Shown here: positions 17,461 to 26,773 of the stretch, one piece after another | Layout of the letters: every line of letters begins with the position of its first letter | How positions within the stretch are numbered: position 1 is the stretch's first letter | Source of the DNA: RGIG3009 sp964433065 | GTDB taxonomy: Bacteria; Bacillota; Clostridia; Oscillospirales; Acutalibacteraceae | DNA: 51,590 bases | NCBI GenBank assembly: GCA_964433065.1 | Contig: CAYSPZ010000004.1 | Location: forward strand, 1-51,590 | Reading direction: 5' to 3' | Made by a program: the position numbers and the translations under genes | The notes under the pieces: model-generated | The model's input: the letters and a program-made list of their open reading frames with translations, nothing else | Databases searched by the model: none | What the model was told of the DNA's origin: nothing

Positions 17461-18408
17461 TTATTTTTTCATCGAGATTGCCAATTTTGCTTTGGCAACG
17501 ATGTTTTCGGCGGACAAACCGAACAATTTCAGCAGGTCGACAGCGGGACCCGATTTGCCGAACGTGTCGTTAACACCGACGCGCACGACCGGAACCGGAA
17601 CGGTCTCACATACGACTTCGGAAACCGCACTGCCCAAACCACCGATGATGGAATGTTCCTCGGCGGTGACGATGGCACCGGTATCGTTAGCGGCGGCAAT
17701 GATAGCGTCGCGGTCGATCGGTTTAATGGTTGCCATATTGATCACACGGGCGGAAATACCTTCTTGTTTTAAGGTTTCGGCGGCGATCAAGGCTTCGTTG
17801 ACCATCAAACCGGTTGCAATGATGGTCACATCGTTACCTTCGGTCAAACGAACGCTCTTACCGATCTCAAAGGTGTACGAACCGTCAAAGATCACCGGCA
17901 CCGCCAAACGACCGAATCGCAGGTAAACGGGACCGTCGTGCGCGGCGGCGGCTTTGGTAGCCAGACGCGCTTCGGTGTCATCTGCGGGGTTTAAAATGGT
18001 CATACCGGGAATGGAACGCATCAAAGCGATATCTTCACAGCATTGATGGGTCGCGCCATCTTCACCGACCGAGATACCCGCGTGGGTAGCGCCGATCTTA
18101 ACGTTCAGGTGAGGATAGCCGATGGAGTTGCGGACCTGTTCGAACGCACGACCTGCGGCAAACATCGCAAATGAAGACGCAAACACGATCTTTCCGGATG
18201 CGGCAAGACCTGCGGCAATGCCCATCATATTGCCTTCCGCAATACCGCAATCGATGAAACGGTCGGGATGCGCTTTCTTAAACACACCGGTTTTGGTGGC
18301 GGCGGCAAGGTCGGCATCCATTACCAGTAAATTCGGACAGGTATCTGCCAATTCCAACAAGGCGGCACCGTAACCGTCACGGGTAGCCTTTTTTACAATA
18401 TCAGCCAT
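17461..18408 (-). CDS. Transketolase, C-terminal section
   Basis: This 315-residue chain is the pyrimidine-binding plus C-terminal half of a split transketolase. With the N-terminal section it moves two-carbon units in the non-oxidative pentose phosphate pathway using thiamine diphosphate. Supporting features are GYGAALLELADTCPNLLVMDADLAAATKT at the N-terminus, the catalytic-site Glu in DCGIAEGNMMGIAAGLA near 60, SFAMFAAGRAFEQVRNS, and the C-terminal domain with VTAEEHSIIGGLGSAV near 250. It lies 3 bp behind the N-terminal section. A split arrangement is common in Firmicutes and is not a frameshift; each half has its own ribosome site. Confidence 0.95.
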   Translation of the reverse strand: MADIVKKATRDGYGAALLELADTCPNLLVMDADLAAATKTGVFKKAHPDRFIDCGIAEGNMMGIAAGLAASGKIVFASSFAMFAAGRAFEQVRNSIGYPHLNVKIGATHAGISVGEDGATHQCCEDIALMRSIPGMTILNPADDTEARLATKAAAAHDGPVYLRFGRLAVPVIFDGSYTFEIGKSVRLTEGNDVTIIATGLMVNEALIAAETLKQEGISARVINMATIKPIDRDAIIAAANDTGAIVTAEEHSIIGGLGSAVSEVVCETVPVPVVRVGVNDTFGKSGPAVDLLKLFGLSAENIVAKAKLAISMKK

Positions 18409-18411
18409 TTG

Positions 18412-19257
18412 TCAAACCTCCTCATACTGTGCCAACAACGCTTTGAGTTCCGCCATCGCCGCTTCGTATTGTTCGGCGTTGGGCGCACTGCCATGCCAGT
18501 TGACTTGGTTTTCCATAAACGAAACGCCTTTACCTTTTACACTCTTTTGAATGATCGCGGTGGGCTTGTCCGTACAGGCACGGGCGGCGGCAAAAGCGGC
18601 TTCCATCTCGTCGAAATTATGTCCGTCGATCTCAATGACATTGAACCCGAACGCGGCAAATTTCTCGGGGATGGGATAGGGGGAGGTGACCTCGTCCAAC
18701 GTGCCGTCGATCTGCAAATTGTTATTATCAACGATCACGCAGAGGTTCGACAATTTCTTATGGGCGGCAAACATCGCCGCTTCCCAAACCTGACCTTCTT
18801 CGATCTCACCGTCGCCCAAAACGGCATACGTGCGATAGGACTTACCGTCAAACTTTGCGGCAAGAGCCATACCGACCGCGGCGGAGATACCCTGACCGAG
18901 CGAACCGGTCGACATATCCACACCGGGTGTTTCGGTCATGCAGGGGTGACCTTGCAGGATCGAGCCGATGTGACGCAACGAAGAAATCTCACTTTCGGGG
19001 AAAAAGCCTTTAAGAGCCAACGCACCGTAAAGAGCGGGAGCACAGTGACCCTTGGATAACACGAACCGATCGCGATCCGCCCATTTGTGGTTGTTGACAT
19101 CCACGTTCATTTCCTTGAAGTAGAGATACGTAATAACGTCAGCCGCAGACAAAGAACCGCCCGGATGACCGCTTTTGGCATTGAAGGTGCCTTCAATGAC
19201 CGCCATTCGTACACGGGTAGCAGTGACTTGCAGCTGCTTGCGCAGTGAAACGTCCAT
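18412..19257 (-). CDS. Transketolase, N-terminal section
   Basis: This 281-residue chain is the thiamine-diphosphate-binding half of the split transketolase. It shows SGHPGGSLSAADVITYLYF near residue 23, RFVLSKGHCAPALYGAL near 65, and the cofactor motif LGDGEIEEGQVWEA ending in NN around 145-175. The ATG at 19257 is chosen because it follows AAGGAGG by 8 nt; the in-frame extension to 19302 lies inside the promoter region and has no ribosome site. It is the first gene of the transketolase pair. Confidence 0.95.
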   Translation of the reverse strand: MDVSLRKQLQVTATRVRMAVIEGTFNAKSGHPGGSLSAADVITYLYFKEMNVDVNNHKWADRDRFVLSKGHCAPALYGALALKGFFPESEISSLRHIGSILQGHPCMTETPGVDMSTGSLGQGISAAVGMALAAKFDGKSYRTYAVLGDGEIEEGQVWEAAMFAAHKKLSNLCVIVDNNNLQIDGTLDEVTSPYPIPEKFAAFGFNVIEIDGHNFDEMEAAFAAARACTDKPTAIIQKSVKGKGVSFMENQVNWHGSAPNAEQYEAAMAELKALLAQYEEV

Positions 19258-19292
19258 AAAATTGTCCTCCTTATAATACCCATTTCGACAAC

Positions 19293-19321
19293 AGTATAGC
19301 ACAATTTAACAGACGTGTCCA
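19293..19321 (-). promoter_or_regulatory. Promoter of the transketolase operon
   Basis: On the minus strand TGGACA (19321-19316) and TATACT (19298-19293) are spaced by 17 bp, 36 bp before the transketolase start, consistent with sigma-A. Confidence 0.65.
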
Positions 19322-19340
19322 TCTTTTATTCTAAAAAAGA

Positions 19341-19369
19341 TTGACTTTTTTGCATTTCCCGATTACTAT
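19341..19369 (+). promoter_or_regulatory. Promoter of glyQS
   Basis: TTGACT (19341-19346) and TACTAT (19364-19369) with a 17-bp spacer stand 33 bp before the glyQS start. The leader is too short for a T-box, so glycine-tRNA control by that route is not apparent. Confidence 0.6.
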
Positions 19370-19402
19370 TATAAGAAGTATGATTAGTGGAGGAAACCAA
19401 TT

Positions 19403-20806
19403 ATGTTGAATACCGAAAAAACGATGGAAAAGATCGTGGCACTTTGCAAAGGTCGCGGTTTTGTATATCCCGGTTCGGAGATCTACGGCGGTCTTGCCAA
19501 TACGTGGGACTACGGTCCGCTCGGTGCCGAACTGAAAAACAACATCAAAAAAGCATGGTGGAAAAAATTTGTGCAGGAAAACCCGTACAACGTCGGGTTG
19601 GATGCCGCTATCCTGATGAACCCTCAAACGTGGGTTGCGTCGGGTCACTTGGCGGGATTTTCCGATCCGCTTATGGATTGCCGTCAGTGCCATGAACGGT
19701 TCCGTGCCGATAAACTGATCGAAGACTGGTGTGCGGAAAACGGGTTCGAATTGCCCAAACCCATCGACGCGTTCTCTCAACCCGAAATGAAAGCGTTCGT
19801 GGAAGAACATAACATTCCGTGCCCCACCTGCGGTAAACACGATTTTACCGATATCCGTCAATTCAACTTGATGTTCAAGACCTTTCAGGGTGTGACCGAA
19901 GACGCGAAAAATACCGTGTATCTCCGTCCCGAAACGGCACAGGGTATTTTCACCAACTTTGTCAACGTCCAGCGGTCCAGCCGTAAAAAGTTACCGTTCG
20001 GTATCGGTCAGATTGGTAAATCTTTCCGTAACGAGATCACCCCCGGTAACTTCATCTTCCGTGTGCGCGAATTCGAACAGATGGAACTCGAATTCTTCTG
20101 TAAACCCGGTACCGACCTCGAATGGTTTGCCTACTGGCGCAATTTCTGCCACCAATGGTTGTTGTCGATCGGTCTCAAAGACGAAAACCTGCGTCTGCGT
20201 GACCACGATCCGGAAGAACTGTGCTTCTATTCCAAAGCCACTACCGACTTTGAATTTTTGTTCCCGTTCGGTTGGGGCGAATTGTGGGGAGTTGCCGACC
20301 GTACCGACTATGACTTGACCCAACACCAAAACACCTCGGGCAAAGACCTGACCTATTTCGATCAGGAAACGGGCGAACACTATATTCCGTATGTCGTCGA
20401 ACCCAGTTTGGGTGTGGAACGCAGCGTGTTGGCGGTATTGTGCGACGCATACGACGAAGAAGTGGTCGACGCCGAGAAGAACGACGTCCGCGTGGTGATG
20501 CATTTCCATCCTGCGTTGGCACCGTTTAAAGCCGCGGTACTGCCGTTGTCCAAAAAATTGGGCGAAAAAGCACTTGAAGTTCACGCCATGCTCGCCAAAG
20601 ACTTTATGGTGGATTACGACGAAGCCGGTTCGATCGGTAAACGGTACCGCCGTGAAGACGAGATCGGAACACCGTTCTGCATCACCTACGATTTCGAATC
20701 CGAAACCGACGGTTGCGTCACCGTTCGCGATCGTGATACGATGGAGCAGGAACGCGTTGCCATCGCCGATCTGAAAGCCTATCTGGAACGTAAGATCGCA
20801 TTTTAA
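19403..20806 (+). CDS. glyQS: Glycyl-tRNA synthetase, single-chain dimeric type
   Basis: This class II synthetase charges tRNA-Gly with glycine. The 467-residue length and the YPGSEIYGGLANTWDYGPLG start identify the alpha2 single-chain type and not the alpha2beta2 form. Motif 2 lies near residue 207-230 (FRNEITPGNFIFRVREFEQ) and motif 3 near 337 (GVERSVLAVL). Two CxxC pairs, CRQCHERF near 91 and CPTCGKHDF near 139, form a likely zinc site. A C-terminal anticodon-binding domain starts near 370. The ATG follows TGGAGGAAACC. A hairpin terminator follows directly. Confidence 0.97.
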   Translation: MLNTEKTMEKIVALCKGRGFVYPGSEIYGGLANTWDYGPLGAELKNNIKKAWWKKFVQENPYNVGLDAAILMNPQTWVASGHLAGFSDPLMDCRQCHERFRADKLIEDWCAENGFELPKPIDAFSQPEMKAFVEEHNIPCPTCGKHDFTDIRQFNLMFKTFQGVTEDAKNTVYLRPETAQGIFTNFVNVQRSSRKKLPFGIGQIGKSFRNEITPGNFIFRVREFEQMELEFFCKPGTDLEWFAYWRNFCHQWLLSIGLKDENLRLRDHDPEELCFYSKATTDFEFLFPFGWGELWGVADRTDYDLTQHQNTSGKDLTYFDQETGEHYIPYVVEPSLGVERSVLAVLCDAYDEEVVDAEKNDVRVVMHFHPALAPFKAAVLPLSKKLGEKALEVHAMLAKDFMVDYDEAGSIGKRYRREDEIGTPFCITYDFESETDGCVTVRDRDTMEQERVAIADLKAYLERKIAF

Positions 20807-20816
20807 AGCAAACAAT

Positions 20817-20847
20817 AAAGAAGCGGAGCAAAATGCTCCGCTTCTTT
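20817..20847. terminator. Bidirectional terminator after glyQS and the SGNH gene
   Basis: A perfect 14-bp stem AAAGAAGCGGAGCA / TGCTCCGCTTCTTT with a 3-nt loop lies between the convergent glyQS and SGNH-like genes and is T-rich on both exits. Confidence 0.85.
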
Positions 20848-20848
20848 G

Positions 20849-21886
20849 TTATTTAAGTGCGTCTAAAATATAGGGGGTCAAATAATCGGTGGCTTTTTTC
20901 GCGCCCACTTCGTTTAAATGATAATAATCCAGAAAATCGGTTTCATAATCAAAGGTGATTTCTTTCTCTAAATCGAGGTACAGAATGTCTTGTTCCGCAC
21001 AATAGTTTTTCAACCAATTGGATTTTCTCAGTTCGTTTTCGGTAGAAATATACGGGGCACGATAGAGAATAAGTTCAACGTCATACGACTCGCAAAGCGC
21101 AATAACCTTATTTAGATATTTTACAATATCGGATTCGTACGTAAGGGTATCGCCGTCCGAAACGGTTGCTTGTTTCTCTGCATAATCCGAAACATCCATA
21201 TAAGGTGTGTAGGAATCGGGATAACTATGCCACATCGGCATAACGCAAAACCCGTTATTGGTCATCCGTGTTTGCATCTCTTCACGTTGGTAAGGGGAGG
21301 TGTTTTCCAAATAGATCTCGCTATAAGACTCAAAGGAAAAAGCAAAATCCAACGAGAACAATTCTTCGTTTATTAAACGTTCCTTGTATTTGGCAAGAGG
21401 AACGTTATCAAGCAGCAAATCCAAAGACGAAAAATCGTTGATCACTTCGATTTTATCCAATGAAAAGGGGAGACGTTCCACGTTGACGGGGAGATAACTT
21501 TCAAAAATCTCGGTCGAAGAGGTATACGTCTCGTACGGATTTAATCCCCAAATATCTAAAAGAGCAACTTCGGGCGCATCCTTTTTGAATTGCTCCTTCA
21601 TTCGAAGATAGGTGGCGGGGATGATCTCACCCGCGTTTCCTACGTCGTAAGCGGAAAAACCGGTGTTTTCCTCAAAGTGAAGCGGATGGAAAGAGGTGTA
21701 GGAATGGCAAGAACCAAATACCAACACGGGAAAAGATTTTTCTTCAAGCGCAAATACCTTTTCCATAAAATAATAACGGTTGTATTTTTTGGAAAGTAGG
21801 ATCTGGTTGGCTAATCCTACGAGAATGACCAAAACAACGAAAAAGGCAATGCAGGAGAGGATGGTTTTCAGTAATCGTTTTTTCAT
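20849..21886 (-). CDS. SGNH-hydrolase-like membrane-anchored protein, partner of the MBOAT acyltransferase
   Basis: The 345-residue protein has an N-terminal membrane anchor (about 8-30) and an external SGNH-like domain. Block I reads VFGSCHSYTSFHP near residue 55, where relatives commonly have GSSH; the expected Ser nucleophile position therefore holds Cys. The last block, DYYHLNEVGAKKATDYL near 320, keeps the Asp and His of the triad. Proteins of this kind (compare AlgJ/AlgX and DltD) work with an MBOAT protein to transfer acyl groups to an extracellular polymer. It overlaps the MBOAT stop and is the last gene of the operon that starts at 27673. The acceptor polymer is not known. Confidence 0.82.
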   Translation of the reverse strand: MKKRLLKTILSCIAFFVVLVILVGLANQILLSKKYNRYYFMEKVFALEEKSFPVLVFGSCHSYTSFHPLHFEENTGFSAYDVGNAGEIIPATYLRMKEQFKKDAPEVALLDIWGLNPYETYTSSTEIFESYLPVNVERLPFSLDKIEVINDFSSLDLLLDNVPLAKYKERLINEELFSLDFAFSFESYSEIYLENTSPYQREEMQTRMTNNGFCVMPMWHSYPDSYTPYMDVSDYAEKQATVSDGDTLTYESDIVKYLNKVIALCESYDVELILYRAPYISTENELRKSNWLKNYCAEQDILYLDLEKEITFDYETDFLDYYHLNEVGAKKATDYLTPYILDALK

Positions 21887-23346
21887 CAGAATCCTCCATA
21901 CAAAAAGCCGGACGGATTATAACCGCTGCCATAAACGCCGAACAGCAAAATGTCAAAGATTAAAACCAAGAAAACAAACCAACGCAAAACTAAATTGCGG
22001 CGCTCAACACTTTTAATGAGATGTTGTTGTGACTTGGTGCAAACTTCAACAACGAACAGCACGGCGATGTGAACCAACAACAAGGCAATATAATTTCGAC
22101 TTAACCCGAATTTAAACAAGTCGCCGTTTAACAATACCAAAAGATCGGCGGAAGAGAACATGTTTTTGATATAGGATAACCCCGTCATCAATCCGCCTGC
22201 GCGGAAGATGATCCAAGCAAAGGTAACCAGGTGGAAGGTGATGACGGTTTGGAAGATCCGTTCACTGAGAGAACCTTCCTTCACACCAATCAACGCTTTT
22301 ACCTTCTTGCGGAAGGGGAGAGTTACCTGTCCGACGATCTGATAGATGGCATGCAAAGCACCCCAAAGGAAAAAGTTAAAGCCGGCGCCGTGCCATAATC
22401 CGCTAACCATAAAGGTGATGAAGATATTGAGGTATTTGCGACCGGTTCCTTTGCGATTGCCGCCTAAGGGGATATAGATGAAGTTCTTCAGCCAGTTGCT
22501 TAGTGAAATGTGCCATTTACCCCAAAAATCCTTAATGGAGAGGGCGAGATAGGGACGATCGAAATTGCGTACCAGATCCACCCCGAACAAACCGCTGACA
22601 CCGCGGCAAAGGTCGACGCAACCTGAAAAATCGGTATAAAGTTGAATGGCATAACCGACTGCGGCGAGATAAAGGATCGCGCCGTGCAGTTCGGTAAACT
22701 TGCCGAAGCAAGCGTTGACAAAGATGCCCAGACGATCGGCGATCACCATTTTTTTCACCAGACCGAACAGGATCAGCAGGAGGTTACTGCGTGTCGTGTC
22801 AAAGGAGAACTTTTTATTGTTTTGCAGTTGGGGCATCAGCTGTTCATAGCGAGAGATGGGACCTTGCACAATGGCGGGGAACCAACTGAGGAAGAGAAGA
22901 TAACGGAAAAAGTTCGTTTCTGCCTGAATTCTTCCTTTATAAACATCTACCAGATAGCCGATTGCCTGTAAGGTGAAATACGAAAGTCCTACCGGCACCA
23001 ACCAGGAAAGCACGGGAAGCGAGGGAAGACCGACCTTTTGGAACAGGCGGTCTGCGGTAAGCAGTAACCAAGGAAGTTCTTTGATGGCAAACCAGATGGC
23101 GGCATTGAGGACAATGCAACCCCCGATCCAAAATCCTTTCTTTTTCAACCGCGGCAAAAAGCGGGCGCAAAGGAAGGTGGAAGCGGCGGCAACCAACAAA
23201 AAGATCATATATCGCAGGTCGAAGCAACCGTAAAAGAACAGGCTGCCCGCAAGCAATATCCAAGGGCGCAGTTTCATCGGTAAAAGATAATACAGTACCA
23301 ACATAACTGCGACAAATGCTGCGAAAGTCAGTGATAAATAACTCAT
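21886..23346 (-). CDS. MBOAT family membrane O-acyltransferase (AlgI/DltB-like)
   Basis: The 486-residue multi-spanning protein carries the MBOAT hallmarks: DFSGCVDLCRGVSGLFGVDL near residue 245, FWGKWHISLSNWLKNFIYIPLGGN near 280, and the invariant His in MVSGLWHGAGFNFFLWGALH near 325. Such proteins carry acyl groups across the membrane for O-acetylation or alanylation of wall or capsule polymers. The ATG at 23346 follows CGGAGGATGT; a longer reading adds 33 residues that lie in the end of the permease gene. It sits 11 bp after the permease and overlaps the SGNH partner. Confidence 0.95.
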   Translation of the reverse strand: MSYLSLTFAAFVAVMLVLYYLLPMKLRPWILLAGSLFFYGCFDLRYMIFLLVAAASTFLCARFLPRLKKKGFWIGGCIVLNAAIWFAIKELPWLLLTADRLFQKVGLPSLPVLSWLVPVGLSYFTLQAIGYLVDVYKGRIQAETNFFRYLLFLSWFPAIVQGPISRYEQLMPQLQNNKKFSFDTTRSNLLLILFGLVKKMVIADRLGIFVNACFGKFTELHGAILYLAAVGYAIQLYTDFSGCVDLCRGVSGLFGVDLVRNFDRPYLALSIKDFWGKWHISLSNWLKNFIYIPLGGNRKGTGRKYLNIFITFMVSGLWHGAGFNFFLWGALHAIYQIVGQVTLPFRKKVKALIGVKEGSLSERIFQTVITFHLVTFAWIIFRAGGLMTGLSYIKNMFSSADLLVLLNGDLFKFGLSRNYIALLLVHIAVLFVVEVCTKSQQHLIKSVERRNLVLRWFVFLVLIFDILLFGVYGSGYNPSGFLYGGF

Positions 23347-23357
23347 ACATCCTCCGT

Positions 23358-24953
23358 TTAAACGCGGCGGGTTTTGATGATGTGAACAACACCCTTCACG
23401 ATCAGGTTGGCAAACAAGATCATTAAGGATACGACGGCAGCGCATTCCAACTGCATCTGCGCTTCAAATTGGTTGATCATCAAAGAAACCGGTTTATTCA
23501 TTGTCGTTGCAAGGAAAGAAACCGCAGAGATGGTCATCATACAGTTGACGAAGAAATACGAAAGCATTTCAAAGATGGTGTGTTTGCATTGCGGAATGAG
23601 AACGTCGCGGATCAGATAAAATCGTTTGATTCCCATCGTATGTGCAACGTCTTCCAGGTTTTCGTTGATCTTACACATCGAGTTGTAGATCATCAGATAA
23701 GGGGAAGCAATAAAGTGGATCACGTTGACCAGCATAAGAACGATGATGGTTCCGTAGATGGGGGTCTTGTTGAAGACAAGTACGTAAGATAACCCCAGAA
23801 CCATACCCGGAATCGCCGCCGAAGTCATAGACGAAAGATGCAGGAAACGGGAAATTTTAGATTTCATTCGCGCCGACAGATAGGCGGTCATAAAGGCGAC
23901 CACCGTTCCGAAAACGGCGGTTCCCGCCGCGATCAGCAGGGAATTGACAAAATAATCGTCTGCTCTCAGATTAAAAGCCTGGATCACGTTTTTGAACGTA
24001 AAACTCAGATCGTTGGGATAATCGGTAGTGAATGCCAACAACGTGAATGCCACAAGAGGCAAAAGGGTTGCCAGCGAAACCAACGTACAATAAAGATACG
24101 AGCCAACGGTGGCAGTTTTGCTCTTGGTGGGAGCGCACGGCTTGGTGACGTAACCGGAGTTACCGCGATCTTTGTTTAAAAGGTCGATAATAAAGGCAAT
24201 GACGGCGGGAATGAGCAAGAACGTACCGTACACCGTTCCTTTGGAGAAATCCAGTTGACCGACAACCTCTTGATACATAACGGTTGCGATGGTGGTATAT
24301 TTACCACCGACCATCAACGGTACACCATAGTCGGTGATGATCATGGTGAAGATGGAAAAGATCACCGAGATCAACGGTTTTCTTAAAAAGGGCAACATAA
24401 TGCCGGTGAATTGACGGAAGCGGGGAATGCCAAGAACGTTAGCGGCTTCATAGGCGGAACCGTCTTCGTAGTCAAGCACGTCGCTCAACATTAAGAAAGC
24501 GACGGGGAACGCGTAAAGAACCGCACCGATGATGATGCCGGTAAGTCCGTAGATGTTTCCCTGAATGTGGAAAAGACGGGTGAGCAGACCGTTGTTACCA
24601 AGCAGGATCACCAGACCCATACCGTGGGAGATGGAAGGTAACAACATCGGTAAAAGGAAAATGATACCGAAGAACCCTTTCAAACGAATATTGGTCCGTT
24701 TGATGCAGAGTGCCAGAAAGAAGGCGACAATAACGGTAACCAGTGTACCCAAAACGGCGGAAACGATGGAATTTAAAACCGCTTGACCGAAATTGGGGGA
24801 GGTGACCACTCGTCGAAAACTTTCGGCATCCATATAACTGAACATCCGAATCAACGGAATAAAAACCATTCCGATAAAGATCAGCGCAAATAAGAATTTG
24901 GTATATTCCGCCGTCCCGAGTTCAAAGTGTTTTCTCTTTTTGATCTCGTTCAT
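23358..24953 (-). CDS. ABC transporter permease, two fused 6-TM halves
   Basis: This 531-residue permease has twelve predicted membrane helices in two BPD_transp_1 halves. Each half keeps its ATPase-coupling EAA loop: GSAYEAANVLGIPRFRQFTGIMLP near residue 180 and ENLEDVAHTMGIKRFYLIRDVLIP near 440. The fused layout is usual for iron(III), thiamine and 2-aminoethylphosphonate importers (AfuB, ThiP, PhnU/V-like). The ATG at 24953 follows GAGGAATTGAGT, 2 bp after the ATPase stop. It works with the ATPase (24956-25732) and the binding protein (25761-26747). The substrate is inferred from neighbours only. Confidence 0.92.
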   Translation of the reverse strand: MNEIKKRKHFELGTAEYTKFLFALIFIGMVFIPLIRMFSYMDAESFRRVVTSPNFGQAVLNSIVSAVLGTLVTVIVAFFLALCIKRTNIRLKGFFGIIFLLPMLLPSISHGMGLVILLGNNGLLTRLFHIQGNIYGLTGIIIGAVLYAFPVAFLMLSDVLDYEDGSAYEAANVLGIPRFRQFTGIMLPFLRKPLISVIFSIFTMIITDYGVPLMVGGKYTTIATVMYQEVVGQLDFSKGTVYGTFLLIPAVIAFIIDLLNKDRGNSGYVTKPCAPTKSKTATVGSYLYCTLVSLATLLPLVAFTLLAFTTDYPNDLSFTFKNVIQAFNLRADDYFVNSLLIAAGTAVFGTVVAFMTAYLSARMKSKISRFLHLSSMTSAAIPGMVLGLSYVLVFNKTPIYGTIIVLMLVNVIHFIASPYLMIYNSMCKINENLEDVAHTMGIKRFYLIRDVLIPQCKHTIFEMLSYFFVNCMMTISAVSFLATTMNKPVSLMINQFEAQMQLECAAVVSLMILFANLIVKGVVHIIKTRRV

Positions 24954-24955
24954 AC

Positions 24956-25732
24956 TCAATTCCTCACACACTTCAGCAAAGAATCGATCTTGATTTTGAG
25001 ATTATTCAAAACAAAGGATTCTACGTATTCATCGGCGGGATGATCAACGATGTTTTCAGGTGTATTGATCTGAACGATGTTGGCTTCGCGCATAATCATA
25101 ATGCGATCGGACATCGCAAAAGCCTCTTCTTGATCGTGGGTGATGTAGATCATCGTCGTTCCGAATTCTTTTTGAATTCGTTTCAGTTCGGCGCGCAATG
25201 CCAAGCGGGTCTCAACGTCCAGAGCAGACATCGGTTCGTCAAAAAGAATGATATCGGGATTTAAAACCATTGTTCTGGCAATGGCAACACGCTGTTGCTG
25301 ACCGCCCGAAAGCATGGCAGGCATTTTATTTGCGTGTTCTTTCAACCCCATTTGATCCAGCATCGCCAGCGCCCGTTCCCGCACCTGCTTACGCGCTTCG
25401 GCGGAACGGTTTTCCTTGCGGATCTTTAATGCGTATTCCACGTTTTTCAAAACGCTCATATTTTCAAACAAAGCAAAGTTCTGGAAAACGATACCCATTC
25501 CGCGGGCGGCGGGGGGGAGCTCGGTAATGTCTTCGCCGTCTTTCATAATGGTTCCGGACGTGGGCTTGAGCAATCCGATCAAGATGCGGAGAATGGTCGT
25601 TTTACCGCATCCGGAAGGACCGAGGATGGATAAAAACTCACCGTCCCGAACGTCAAAACTTACCTTGTTTAAAGTGCATTTTCCGTCGAACACCATTTCC
25701 AATTCTTTTGCGACTAACTTGATGCTGTCCAT
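24956..25732 (-). CDS. ABC transporter ATP-binding protein
   Basis: The 258-residue ATPase shows Walker A GPSGCGKTT near residue 38, the Q-loop in FQNFALFENM, the signature LSGGQQQRVAIART near 143, Walker B IILFDEPMSALD near 162 and the switch His in YITHDQEEAFAMSD near 195. It ends soon after the core with a short tail and lacks the long TOBE regulatory domain of PotA/FbpC proteins. An AGAGGTG site precedes the ATG. It energises the permease directly downstream, as an importer with the upstream binding protein. Confidence 0.95.
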   Translation of the reverse strand: MDSIKLVAKELEMVFDGKCTLNKVSFDVRDGEFLSILGPSGCGKTTILRILIGLLKPTSGTIMKDGEDITELPPAARGMGIVFQNFALFENMSVLKNVEYALKIRKENRSAEARKQVRERALAMLDQMGLKEHANKMPAMLSGGQQQRVAIARTMVLNPDIILFDEPMSALDVETRLALRAELKRIQKEFGTTMIYITHDQEEAFAMSDRIMIMREANIVQINTPENIVDHPADEYVESFVLNNLKIKIDSLLKCVRN

Positions 25733-25760
25733 TTTTTCACCTCTAAGATCGTTTTCTCAA

Positions 25761-26747
25761 TTAATACTTCCAAAGATCGAGCAACGCTTCTTTTTCTTCG
25801 ATGGTGTTGTTGCTCATATCGCTGTATTGGATATTCTGAGGATAGTTGTTAACGGTGAAGACCTTATCCTTGAACATCTGCTCGGGGAAGAATTTTTCGT
25901 TCAATTCGTAACTGTAAGTGTTGACCAGGAAATCGAACACTTCCTTCACGCAGGCACGTTCTTCTTTGCCTTTGACGATGGATTGACCGTACATCGTGTA
26001 GGGGGAACCTTCTTCAAAGAAGACAACCTTCAAAGGAGCGCCTTCGTTGATCTGGGTGACGGCATGAGAAGTCATACCGAAACCGATGGCAACTTCTTTT
26101 TGCAGCAGTGCGTTAACGGGACCGGAACCGGAGGAGGTGTATTGCAGAACATTTTCGGTCAGTTGATCGAAATAGGTCAGTGCCGCATCTTTACCCCAGG
26201 CATTGACCAGAGATTTGTAGAACATATAACCGGTACCGGAGGATTTGGGGTTCGCCATCGAGATGAGATCTTTATACTCGGGTTTGAGCAGATCTTGATA
26301 ACTCTGCGGTTCGGGCAGGTTCTTTTCAGCCAAAACTTCGGTGTTCAAAATAATCGCACCGCCTACGCGGCATTGTACCAAATAGTTATCGCTTACGACG
26401 GTATCTTCGGTATAGATGCTGCGGTCATAAGCGGAAAGGTCCGCCAAAACACCCGCACGGGCGAGTTGCTCCATATAGGCATACTCCAGATCGTAACTGA
26501 TGTCACATTCGGTGTTAACACCTTCGGTCAACAACTTTGCCGCGTGATTACCTGTAGACACGTATTCCACCGTGATATCGTAATCGGGGAACTGTTCACC
26601 GAGTCTTTTGTTCATATCTTCGATAACGTAGTCTTCCACGCTGGTGTAGATCAGAATGCGGTTTTCGGCATTACCGCATCCGGCGGCGAGCATGGAAAGT
26701 AACAGAACCAAGACTAAAAGGATCGCTTTCGTTTTTAAAAATTTCAT
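25761..26747 (-). CDS. ABC transporter substrate-binding lipoprotein (AfuA/PhnS-like)
   Basis: The 328-residue protein has a signal peptide with the lipobox LAAGC (Cys near residue 24) and a periplasmic-binding fold of the iron(III)/phosphonate class: LIYTSVEDYVIEDMNKRLGEQF at the start and ANPKSSGTGYMFYKSLVNAWG near 195, a segment that often contacts phosphate-like ligands. The operon starts with a cytidylyltransferase and ends with polymer-acylation genes, so a ligand used for polymer decoration, such as 2-aminoethylphosphonate, is more likely than iron. That is inference; pocket residues were not modelled. It follows the cytidylyltransferase by 26 bp. Confidence 0.9.
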   Translation of the reverse strand: MKFLKTKAILLVLVLLLSMLAAGCGNAENRILIYTSVEDYVIEDMNKRLGEQFPDYDITVEYVSTGNHAAKLLTEGVNTECDISYDLEYAYMEQLARAGVLADLSAYDRSIYTEDTVVSDNYLVQCRVGGAIILNTEVLAEKNLPEPQSYQDLLKPEYKDLISMANPKSSGTGYMFYKSLVNAWGKDAALTYFDQLTENVLQYTSSGSGPVNALLQKEVAIGFGMTSHAVTQINEGAPLKVVFFEEGSPYTMYGQSIVKGKEERACVKEVFDFLVNTYSYELNEKFFPEQMFKDKVFTVNNYPQNIQYSDMSNNTIEEKEALLDLWKY

Positions 26748-26773
26748 TTTGTATTCTCCTTTTCTTTTTTATA

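Noticed and set aside
17461..19257. Frameshifted full-length transketolase
   Set aside because: Both parts have own starts and ribosome sites and end at natural domain borders; split transketolases are normal in Firmicutes.
19370..19402. T-box riboswitch before glyQS
   Set aside because: The leader after the promoter is only about 30 nt, far too short for a T-box.
19991..20815. Open frame of 274 codons on the minus strand
   Set aside because: It is wholly antisense to glyQS, which is certain from its synthetase motifs; the protein shows no domain.
25416..26702. Open frame of 428 codons on the plus strand
   Set aside because: It is antisense to the ABC ATPase and binding-protein genes, has no ribosome site or recognisable domain, and arises from their codon use.
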